Shown: in pieces, positions 1 through 5,423 of the stretch
Layout: every line of letters starts with the position of its first letter
Numbering within the stretch: the first letter of the stretch is position 1
Assembly (NCBI GenBank): GCA_003220985.1
Contig: QHTY01000277.1
Coordinates: forward strand, 1 to 5,423
Direction: 5' to 3'
DNA from: Gemmatimonadota bacterium
GTDB taxonomy: Bacteria; Gemmatimonadota; Gemmatimonadetes; Gemmatimonadales; GWC2-71-9
DNA: 5,423 bases
Program-made: the position numbers and the translations under genes
The notes under the pieces: model-generated
The model's database searches: none
The model's input: the letters and a program-made list of their open reading frames with translations, nothing else
Told to the model about the DNA's origin: nothing

Positions 1-108
1 CACGCGCTGTAGGTTGGGGTACCAGCGCCGGGGCGTTTTGTTGTTCGCGTGGCTGATGTTATGTCCCGTGATGGGACCTTTGCCACAAATCTCACACACT
101 CGAGCCAT
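1..108 (-). CDS. rpmB: 50S ribosomal protein bL28, N-terminal part (runs off left edge)
   Basis: Structural protein of the large ribosomal subunit. Reading the minus strand from the ATG at 108-106 gives 36 uninterrupted codons starting MARVCEICGKGP and continuing through TGHNISHANNKT and RRWYPNLQRV. This is the highly characteristic bL28 N-terminus, with the conserved GHNxSHANNKTxRRWxPNLQ block. Bacterial bL28 is usually about 60-80 residues, so roughly half is missing beyond the window. Cys5 and Cys8 form a CxxC pair, as in the zinc-binding form of bL28; the partner CxxC would lie in the missing part. A weak Shine-Dalgarno (GGA, 118-116) lies 7 bases before the ATG. The gene diverges from gmd with only 14 bases between start codons. 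Recognition is by eye but the motif is distinctive. Confidence 0.95.
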   Translation of the reverse strand, partial: MARVCEICGKGPITGHNISHANNKTPRRWYPNLQRV

Positions 109-122
109 AGTTCGATCCGACA

Positions 123-1142
123 ATGAGTTCTAAGGGCGCCGCAAAGAGGCCTAAACCTAAACAGGCCACGCAGGCTCGACAACCCCGCAAGACGGCCGTG
201 ATCACCGGCGTCACGGGGCAGGACGGCTCGTATCTCGCCGAGTTGCTGCTCGACAAGGGCTATGAGGTCATCGGCGTCGTGCGGCGCACCTCGCACGACT
301 CCTACGAACGCATCGGCCATCTGCTCGACCGGGTCCACATCGTGGCGGCGGACCTCCTGGACCAGCATTCCCTGACGACGGTCATCCGCGACGCCAAACC
401 CGACGAGGTCTACAATCTCGCCGCGCAGAGCTTCGTCCCGACTTCCTGGAACCAGCCGGTGCTGACCGGCGAATTCACGGCACTCGGCGTCACCCGCCTG
501 CTCGAAGCGATCCGCCTGGCGCACCCCGAGGCGCGCTTCTACCAGGCAAGCTCGTCGGAGATGTTCGGTAAAGCCGTCGAGACACCCCAGCGCGAGACGA
601 CGCCATTCTACCCGCGTTCGCCGTACGGCGTCGCCAAGGTCTATGGTCACTGGATCACGGTCAACTACCGCGAGTCGTACGGGATGTATGCGGTCAGCGG
701 GATTCTCTTCAATCATGAGTCGCCGCGCCGCGGCCTCGAGTTCGTCACCCGCAAGGTCAGCGATGCCGTCGCGCGCATGAAGCTCGGCAAGGCGAACGAG
801 CTCCGCCTCGGCAATCTCGATTCCGGCCGCGACTGGGGCTTTGCCGCGGATTACGTCGACGCGATGTGGCGGATGCTCCAGCAGCCGAAGCCAAAAGACT
901 ACGTGGTGGGGACCGGGAAGATGCACACCGTGCGGGACCTATGCGCGGCGGCGTTCGGCCACGTCGGGCTCGACTGGAAGAAGCACGTGCAGGTCGACTC
1001 CCGGTTCGTCCGGCCCGCCGAAGTGGACACGCTGCTCGCGGACGCGAGCCGGGCGCGGCGCGAGCTGGGCTGGGCACCCCAAGTCAGCTTCGAGCAATTG
1101 GTCCAGATGATGGTGGATGCCGATTTGGAGCGGCTGGCGTGA
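123..1142 (+). CDS. gmd: GDP-mannose 4,6-dehydratase (extended SDR family)
   Basis: Converts GDP-D-mannose to GDP-4-dehydro-6-deoxy-D-mannose in the cytoplasm, the branch point for GDP-D-rhamnose, GDP-L-fucose and related sugars. The 339-residue protein has the Rossmann nucleotide motif TGVTGQDGSYLAE (residues 28-40) and a GVVRRTS segment (51-57) typical of NADP-binding GMDs. It also has YNLAAQSFV (97-105), a catalytic SSSE (143-146) in which Ser144 occupies the usual Thr position, and YxxxK (Tyr168, Lys172) within PRSPYGVAK. The signature NYRESYG, LFNHESPRRG and RDWGFAADYVDAMW blocks are all present. The family normally starts at about residue 23, so the first 22 residues are an extra basic K/R/P/Q-rich extension. 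ATG 123 is chosen because the only later in-frame option before the Rossmann strand is GTG 198, which would clip that strand. No Shine-Dalgarno precedes ATG 123. The stop overlaps the next gene by 4 bases. Confidence 0.95.
   Translation: MSSKGAAKRPKPKQATQARQPRKTAVITGVTGQDGSYLAELLLDKGYEVIGVVRRTSHDSYERIGHLLDRVHIVAADLLDQHSLTTVIRDAKPDEVYNLAAQSFVPTSWNQPVLTGEFTALGVTRLLEAIRLAHPEARFYQASSSEMFGKAVETPQRETTPFYPRSPYGVAKVYGHWITVNYRESYGMYAVSGILFNHESPRRGLEFVTRKVSDAVARMKLGKANELRLGNLDSGRDWGFAADYVDAMWRMLQQPKPKDYVVGTGKMHTVRDLCAAAFGHVGLDWKKHVQVDSRFVRPAEVDTLLADASRARRELGWAPQVSFEQLVQMMVDADLERLA
154..182 (-). promoter_or_regulatory. Candidate sigma-70-type promoter for rpmB inside the 5' end of gmd
   Basis: On the minus strand TTGTCG (182-177) and TAGGTT (159-154) are separated by exactly 17 bases. 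They match the -35 consensus at TTG and the -10 consensus at the first, second and last positions. A start near 147 would give an rpmB leader of about 40 bases. The surrounding 121-165 stretch is A/T-richer than the rest of the window. rpmB has only 14 bases of non-coding DNA in front of it, so its promoter must lie within gmd. The matches are only partial and no transcript data are available, so this is a suggestion. Confidence 0.3.
1127..1130 (+). promoter_or_regulatory. Ribosome binding site deciding the GTG start of the rmd-like gene
   Basis: GGAG lies 8 bases before GTG 1139, inside the last codons of gmd. It supports a GTG start in a GTGA stop/start overlap with gmd, rather than an upstream start in the same frame (for example ATG 866), which would place about 91 non-homologous, R/A/G-rich residues ahead of the Rossmann motif. 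Confidence 0.7.
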
Positions 1143-2071
1143 AGGTCCTGGTGACCGGCGCGAACGGCTTTGTGGGACGAACCGTCGTCCGGCGGCTGCT
1201 CGCTGACGGCGCGAGCGTCATCGCCGCAGTCGGACCGGGGGCGTCCGGTGGCGCGGTGGCGCCGAATCTCACGAGCGTGTCGCTCGACCTCGGCAACGAC
1301 GTCTCGATTCGCGAGTGTGTCTCGACGCCGGTCGACGCGGTGATCCACCTTGCCGCCATCGCGTTGAGCCGCGCAGCGGACCGCGATCCAGGGATGGCAT
1401 GGAGAATAAATGCCGAAGGAACGGCCAAACTCACGTCCGAGCTGGCTGCAGCCGCCGCGCGCTGGCAAACACAGCCGGTCTTTCTCCTGGCGTCGACGGC
1501 CGATGTCTACGCGTGGCAACAACGACCTATTAAGGAAGAGGACTGCGTGCAGCCCTCCACGGCCTACGCGACGAGCAAGCTGGGCGCGGAGCTCGCCGCA
1601 CGGCAAGTCGAGCGCTGCCGCGGGTTGAAGGTCATCATCGCGCGGCCGTTTCTCCACTCCGGGGCGGGGCAGGATGAGACCTTCTGGGTTCCAGCTCGGT
1701 CCAAGCTGCTGCGACTCGTGAAGCACACTGGGGCCGTGGCGGTCCCGGTGGGCGATTTGACCGCGGTGCGGGACTTTCTGCACGTGGACGATGTCGCCGA
1801 CGCCTATGCCCTGTTGCTGCAACGCGGCATGCCGGGAGAGGTGTACAACATCGCTTCTGGTCGAGCCGTCACGCTGGAGGAAATTCATGCGCGACTGGAG
1901 CAGCTGATCGGTATCACCCCGAAGCACGAGAGAGATGCCAGCCAAGTGCGCCGTGAGGCGCGGCCGTACCTGGTGGGTGACGCGGCGAAGCTGCGCGCGG
2001 CGACCGGTTGGCGACCCGCCCGCACCCTCGACGATATCCTGCGAGACGTCCTCGATGCCCAAACGAACTGA
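1139..2071 (+). CDS. rmd: NAD(P)-dependent SDR sugar reductase/epimerase, probable GDP-6-deoxy-D-mannose reductase (RMD)
   Basis: Probably reduces the 4-keto product of Gmd to GDP-D-rhamnose. From GTG 1139 the protein has 310 residues, normal for the family. It shows the Rossmann motif TGANGFVG (6-13), HLAA (70-73), a catalytic STADVY segment (119-124), YxxxK (Tyr143, Lys147) and ARPFLHSGAGQ (168-178). These are followed by RDFLHVDDVADAY (211-223), VYNIASGRAVTLEEI (235-249) and a C-terminal LVGDAAKLRAATGW block (278-291). The RPFxHxGxGQ, RDFxxVxDV and VYNIxSG pattern and the adjacent gmd favour RMD. GDP-L-fucose synthase is less likely because its usual active-site Cys (SSC-type motif) is absent. 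A generic 4-epimerase or a 6-deoxytalose-forming reductase cannot be excluded. The gene overlaps gmd by 4 bases and carB by 17, implying one operon. Codon use is a little less GC-biased than carB in places, for example AGA-ATA-AAT at codons 89-91. Confidence 0.8.
   Translation: MKVLVTGANGFVGRTVVRRLLADGASVIAAVGPGASGGAVAPNLTSVSLDLGNDVSIRECVSTPVDAVIHLAAIALSRAADRDPGMAWRINAEGTAKLTSELAAAAARWQTQPVFLLASTADVYAWQQRPIKEEDCVQPSTAYATSKLGAELAARQVERCRGLKVIIARPFLHSGAGQDETFWVPARSKLLRLVKHTGAVAVPVGDLTAVRDFLHVDDVADAYALLLQRGMPGEVYNIASGRAVTLEEIHARLEQLIGITPKHERDASQVRREARPYLVGDAAKLRAATGWRPARTLDDILRDVLDAQTN
2055..2071 (+). other. 17-base rmd/carB coding overlap
   Basis: carB begins (ATG 2055) before rmd stops (TGA 2069-2071), in a different frame. 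There is no space for a separate promoter or terminator and the carB ribosome binding site is weak. carB translation therefore probably depends on ribosomes finishing rmd. Confidence 0.85.
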
Positions 2072-5000
2072 CCTCGCACGCATCCTCCTGCTCGGCTCGG
2101 GACCGATCGTCATCGGCCAGGCGGCCGAGTTCGACTATTCCGGAACGCAGGCGGTGAAGGCTCTGAAAGAGGAGGGCTACACCGTCATCCTCGTGAATTC
2201 GAATCCCGCCACGATCATGACGGACCCGGAGCTGGCCGATCGCACGTACATCGAGCCGGTGACGCCGGACTGGGTGCGCAAGATCATCGAGCGCGAGAAG
2301 CCGGATGCCCTGCTGCCGACGATGGGCGGCCAGACCGCGCTCAACGTGGCGATGGCGCTGGCGAACGACGGCACACTGAAGAAGTACAACGTCGAGCTGA
2401 TCGGGGCCGATGCGCGCGCGATCCGCATGGCCGAAGACCGCGCCGAGTTCAGCGCCGCGATGAAGCGGATCGGCCTGGCGACGCCGGTGGGGCACACCGT
2501 AGCGTCCGTCGCGGCCGCTCGTGCAGTCGTCCAGGAGCTCGGCTACCCCGCGATCATCCGTCCGTCCTACACGCTGGGAGGCACGGGCGGCGGCGTTGCG
2601 TACAACAGCGCGGAGTTCGACGAGATGGTGGAGCGCGCGCTCGAGCTGTCGCCGGTGCATTCGACCTTGATCGAGCGCAGCGTGCTCGGGTGGAAGGAAT
2701 TCGAGCTCGAGGTGATGCGCGACGGCCGCGACAACGTGGTGATCGTGTGCTCGATCGAGAACCTCGATCCGATGGGTGTGCACACCGGCGACTCGATCAC
2801 CGTCGCGCCGGCGATGACGCTCACCGACCGTGAGTACCAGCGCATGCGCGATGCGGCGATCGCGATCATTCGCGAGATCGGCGTCGAGGCGGGCGGCTGC
2901 AACATCCAGTTTGCCGTCAATCCGGCCGACGGCGAAATGCTGGTCATCGAAATGAACCCGCGCGTTTCCCGGTCCTCCGCGCTCGCGTCGAAGGCCACCG
3001 GGTTCCCCATCGCGCGCATCGGCGCCAAGCTCGCGGTCGGCTATACCCTGGACGAGCTGCCGAACGACATCACGAAGAGCACGCCGGCCTCGTTCGAGCC
3101 GGTGCTCGATTACGTCGTCGTGAAAATGCCGCGCTTCGCATTCGAGAAGTTTCCGACGGCCGACTACCGGCTCACGACCCAAATGAAGTCCGTCGGCGAA
3201 GCGATGGCGATCGGGCGGACGTTCAAGGAGGCGTTCCAGAAGGGGCTGCGCGCGCTCGAAATCGGCCGGCCGGGATGGGTGCTCGGCGCGATGCCGGCGG
3301 ACGACCGGCTCACGAGCACCTCGCCGGACGACCTGCGCGTCGCGCTGCGGACCGCGACGCCGGAGCGAATCTTTCAGGTCAAACGCGCGTTCCAGGCGGG
3401 CCTCACCGTCGACGACATCGCCCAGGCCTCGGGCATCGATCCATGGTTTCTCTACCAGCTCCAGGAGCTCGTGGATGCGGAACGGTGGTTCGGCGAACTC
3501 GCGCGCGTGGGGGCGGCGGAGCTGAAGCGGATGAAGCGGCTGGGGTTCTCCGACTTCCAGCTCGCCGCGCTGCGCAACATCACGGAAGCGGCGATTCGCG
3601 AGCAGCGCTGGAGCTTCGGGATTCACCCGGTCTACAAAACGGTGGATACCTGCGCCGGCGAATTCCCCTCCGCCACCCCGTATCTCTATTCGTCCTACGA
3701 CGAGGAGAACGAGTCCGAGCCGTTTGGGGAGCAGGGGATCGTGATCCTCGGGAGCGGTCCCAATCGCATCGGCCAGGGCGTCGAGTTCGACTACTGCTGC
3801 GTTCGCGCCGGCCTCGCGTTCCGCGAGCTGGGGTTCAAGACGATCATGATCAACTCGAACCCCGAAACGGTCTCGACCGACTTTGATATCTCCGACAAAC
3901 TGTACTTCGAGCCGCTCACGTTCGAAGACGTTCTGGAGATCACGCGCTGGGAGCGTCCCAAAGGTGTGGTCGTCCAGCTCGGTGGCCAGACGCCGTTGCA
4001 GCTCACCAAGCCGCTCGAGGCCGCCGGCGTGACGGTGCTCGGCACCTCGCCGGACGCAATCGACATCGCCGAAGATCGCGAGCGCTTCGAGGAGCTGGCG
4101 GACAAGCTCGGGGTGAGGCAGCCACCCAATGGGATCGCGCGCTCCGTCGAGGAAGCGGTTGGCGTCGCGCAGCGGATCGGCTATCCGGTGTTGGTCCGGC
4201 CGTCGTACGTGCTCGGCGGCCGGGCGATGGAGATCGTATATGACGACGGGTCGCTGCGCGATTACTTCGTCAAGGCGGCGCGCGTTGCCCCGGAGCACCC
4301 CGTGCTGATCGACCGGTTCCTCGAAGACGCCTTCGAGGCCGACGTGGACGCCATCGCCGACGGCACACGCTGCGTGATCGGCGGCGTGATGCAGCACATC
4401 GAGGATGCCGGGGTCCATTCCGGCGACTCGGCGTGTGTCCTCCCGCCGTACTTGATCGGGGACGGGCAGGTCGAAGAGATGCGGCGGCACACCCAGGCCT
4501 TTGCCAAGGCCCTGAACGTCGTCGGCCTGCTCAATGTCCAGTATGCCATCAAAAACGGTGTGGTCTACGTCCTGGAAGTGAACCCCCGCGCCTCGCGCAC
4601 CGTGCCGTTTGTGAGCAAGGCGACAGGAGTGCCGCTGGCGAAGCTCGCGGCGGCGGTCATCGCGGGGCGGACACTGGACGATTTGGGCGTTCCCGATGAG
4701 CTTCCCGTCGCCGGGGTCGCGGTCAAGGAGGCCGTGTTCCCCTTCACGAAGCTGCCCGGCGTGGATACCGTGTTGGGGCCGGAAATGCGGTCCACGGGTG
4801 AGGCGATGGGACTGGCCGACAGCTTCGGGATGGCATTCGCCAAGGCGCAGATTGCCGCGGACGGCAGCCTGCCGCTCGAGGGCACGATCTTCGTGACGGT
4901 GAATGACCACGACAAGCCGACGGTGTTGCCCATCGCGCGCCGCTTTCACGAGCTGGGATTCCGCATCCTGGCGACCGAGGGGACACAGCGTTATCTCCGG

Positions 5001-5333
5001 GGCCGCGGCGTGCCGGCGGAGCGCGTCCTGAAAGTGCACGAGGGGCGGCCCAATGCGATCGATCTGATCGTGTCGGGCGAGGTACAGTTGTTGATCAACA
5101 CGCCGCTCGGGAAGTTCACGCAGGTGGATGACTACGCCATCCGACGCGCCGCGCTGGTGCACCGGGTGCCGTACACGACGACCATGTCCGCGGCGAGTGC
5201 CGCGTGTGATGCAATCATTGCGCTCCGCAGCCGGATCGGGAGCGTCAGGAGCTTACAGGAATGGCACGAAAGAGCGAACGGCGAAAGGTCGCCGACCGTC
5301 GGCGGGGGGCAAGTAGCGGCAGCAAAGGCGTAG
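2055..5333 (+). CDS. carB: Carbamoyl-phosphate synthase, large (ammonia/synthetase) subunit
   Basis: Makes carbamoyl phosphate from bicarbonate, ammonia (delivered from glutamine by CarA) and two ATP, feeding pyrimidine and arginine synthesis. The 1092-residue protein has the full two-fold layout: carboxyphosphate ATP-grasp half (about 1-400), oligomerisation linker (about 404-550), carbamate ATP-grasp half (about 555-935) and an MGS-like allosteric domain (about 936-1072). Both halves start with a GSGPxxIGQ motif (15-22, 566-574). Nucleotide and metal residues fall at the positions I recall for E. coli CarB: R129, R169, GGTGGG 175-180, E215, H243, Q285, E299, N301 and R303, then R715, Q829, E841, N843 and R845. 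Effector-site K954, T974, T977, K993 and N1015 and ornithine-site E783, D791, E892 and T1042 are also retained, so it looks active and regulated. E. coli CarB ends at 1073; here about 20 residues are added. ATG 2055 gives the canonical N-terminus. The upstream Shine-Dalgarno is weak (GAGA, 2043-2046), so coupling to rmd is likely. No carA is adjacent. Confidence 0.98.
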   Translation: MPKRTDLARILLLGSGPIVIGQAAEFDYSGTQAVKALKEEGYTVILVNSNPATIMTDPELADRTYIEPVTPDWVRKIIEREKPDALLPTMGGQTALNVAMALANDGTLKKYNVELIGADARAIRMAEDRAEFSAAMKRIGLATPVGHTVASVAAARAVVQELGYPAIIRPSYTLGGTGGGVAYNSAEFDEMVERALELSPVHSTLIERSVLGWKEFELEVMRDGRDNVVIVCSIENLDPMGVHTGDSITVAPAMTLTDREYQRMRDAAIAIIREIGVEAGGCNIQFAVNPADGEMLVIEMNPRVSRSSALASKATGFPIARIGAKLAVGYTLDELPNDITKSTPASFEPVLDYVVVKMPRFAFEKFPTADYRLTTQMKSVGEAMAIGRTFKEAFQKGLRALEIGRPGWVLGAMPADDRLTSTSPDDLRVALRTATPERIFQVKRAFQAGLTVDDIAQASGIDPWFLYQLQELVDAERWFGELARVGAAELKRMKRLGFSDFQLAALRNITEAAIREQRWSFGIHPVYKTVDTCAGEFPSATPYLYSSYDEENESEPFGEQGIVILGSGPNRIGQGVEFDYCCVRAGLAFRELGFKTIMINSNPETVSTDFDISDKLYFEPLTFEDVLEITRWERPKGVVVQLGGQTPLQLTKPLEAAGVTVLGTSPDAIDIAEDRERFEELADKLGVRQPPNGIARSVEEAVGVAQRIGYPVLVRPSYVLGGRAMEIVYDDGSLRDYFVKAARVAPEHPVLIDRFLEDAFEADVDAIADGTRCVIGGVMQHIEDAGVHSGDSACVLPPYLIGDGQVEEMRRHTQAFAKALNVVGLLNVQYAIKNGVVYVLEVNPRASRTVPFVSKATGVPLAKLAAAVIAGRTLDDLGVPDELPVAGVAVKEAVFPFTKLPGVDTVLGPEMRSTGEAMGLADSFGMAFAKAQIAADGSLPLEGTIFVTVNDHDKPTVLPIARRFHELGFRILATEGTQRYLRGRGVPAERVLKVHEGRPNAIDLIVSGEVQLLINTPLGKFTQVDDYAIRRAALVHRVPYTTTMSAASAACDAIIALRSRIGSVRSLQEWHERANGERSPTVGGGQVAAAKA
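5247..5251 (+). promoter_or_regulatory. Ribosome binding site for the gene starting at 5261
   Basis: AGGAG lies 9 bases before ATG 5261, inside the end of carB; a second AGGA directly abuts the ATG. It is the strongest Shine-Dalgarno in the window and is the main reason to accept a start 73 bases upstream of the carB stop. Confidence 0.65.
5261..5333 (+). other. 73-base overlap between carB and the following gene
   Basis: The last 24 carB codons plus the first base of the overlap are read in a second frame by the next gene. In CarB this stretch begins near residue 1069, in the SLQEWH segment where the family normally ends, so most of the overlap encodes residues beyond the usual CarB C-terminus. 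Confidence 0.65.
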
Positions 5334-5423
5334 CAAAACCGGCCGCCAAGCCCAAAGCCAAAGCGCCGGAGTCTCTGCCACCGCCCGCGCCCAGAATCAA
5401 ATTCCGCGGCAAGCTGCTCGAAA
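5261..5423 (+). CDS. Unrecognised protein, N-terminal part (runs off right edge)
   Basis: From ATG 5261 there are 54 complete codons and no stop before the window ends. The start overlaps the last 73 bases of carB in another frame and is preceded by a good AGGAG. The visible segment is strongly basic, with 17 Lys/Arg against 4 Asp/Glu. It opens with a K/R-rich stretch (residues 3-15), then a low-complexity Ala/Lys/Pro linker (about 22-44) including a PPPAP run, and then RIKFRGKLLE (45-54), which may begin a folded domain. There is no signal peptide or membrane segment in what is visible. I do not recognise the family. No later in-frame ATG or TTG exists and the only GTG-like option is absent, so if the gene is real it starts at 5261 unless it begins outside the window. 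The uninterrupted frame past the carB stop, together with the ribosome binding site, supports a real gene at the end of the operon. Confidence 0.65.
   Translation, partial: MARKSERRKVADRRRGASSGSKGVAKPAAKPKAKAPESLPPPAPRIKFRGKLLE

Noticed and set aside
63..77. GTCCC-gtgat-GGGAC hairpin upstream of gmd
   Set aside because: The stem is only 5 pairs and lies in the conserved Gly-Pro-Ile-Thr-Gly codons of rpmB, with no U-tract; coding constraint explains it and a terminator or attenuator is not supported.
866..1138. Upstream extension of the rmd frame to ATG 866
   Set aside because: The extra 91 residues lie inside gmd in another frame, are R/A/G-rich and precede a Rossmann motif that should be at the N-terminus. 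GTG 1139 with a GGAG site explains the start.
1935..2054. Upstream extension of carB by 40 codons to ATG 1935
   Set aside because: It overlaps rmd coding and gives Arg/Pro/Ser-rich sequence. ATG 2055 gives the canonical CarB N-terminus with conserved residues at E. coli numbering.
899..2113. 404-codon open frame on the minus strand opposite rmd and the 3' end of gmd
   Set aside because: Antisense shadow spanning two recognisable genes; Arg-rich composition and no family features.
3275..3886. 203-codon plus-strand frame inside carB
   Set aside because: Out-of-frame shadow of carB, low-complexity Arg-rich product, no ribosome binding site or family motif.
2055..5040. Internal similarity between the two halves of carB
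   Set aside because: This is the known ancient duplication of the ATP-grasp unit in all CarB proteins, not a recent repeat or assembly artefact.
1914..5162. 1082-codon open frame on the minus strand opposite carB
   Set aside because: It is antisense to a complete, fully conserved carB. Its product is H/R/D-rich with no recognisable motif, and long stop-free antisense frames are expected opposite GC3-biased codons.

Overview
The window is a compact, GC-rich bacterial chromosomal segment. Nearly every base is coding, neighbouring genes overlap, and third codon positions are strongly G/C. The genes are conserved housekeeping and cell-surface-sugar genes. Nothing fixes the taxon. The style fits GC-rich soil or sediment lineages such as Acidobacteriota, Gemmatimonadota or Rokubacteria/Methylomirabilota, but that is a low-confidence impression, not a sequence match.

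Layout. Positions 1-108 (minus strand) hold the first 36 codons of ribosomal protein bL28 (rpmB), which runs off the left edge. Only 14 bases separate its ATG from a plus-strand gene cluster that fills the rest of the window. The cluster has four members: gmd (123-1142, GDP-mannose 4,6-dehydratase); an rmd-like SDR reductase (1139-2071, probably GDP-6-deoxy-D-mannose reductase); carB (2055-5333, large subunit of carbamoyl-phosphate synthase); and the start of an unrecognised gene (5261 to the right edge). Successive overlaps are 4, 17 and 73 bases, so the four are very likely co-transcribed and translationally coupled.

Function. Gmd makes GDP-4-dehydro-6-deoxy-D-mannose from GDP-mannose. The second enzyme most likely reduces it to GDP-D-rhamnose, a donor for surface polysaccharide or glycan. 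CarB makes carbamoyl phosphate for pyrimidine and arginine synthesis and needs a CarA partner that is not encoded here. The link between the sugar pair and carB is positional only.

No RNA genes, mobile elements, CRISPR arrays, attachment sites or convincing terminators were seen, and no intergenic stretch exceeds 14 bases. I do not see a new biological system. The most interesting parts are the very tight divergent rpmB/gmd start region, where each gene's promoter must lie inside the other gene, and the long carB/downstream-gene overlap, which coincides with an extra C-terminal tail on CarB.
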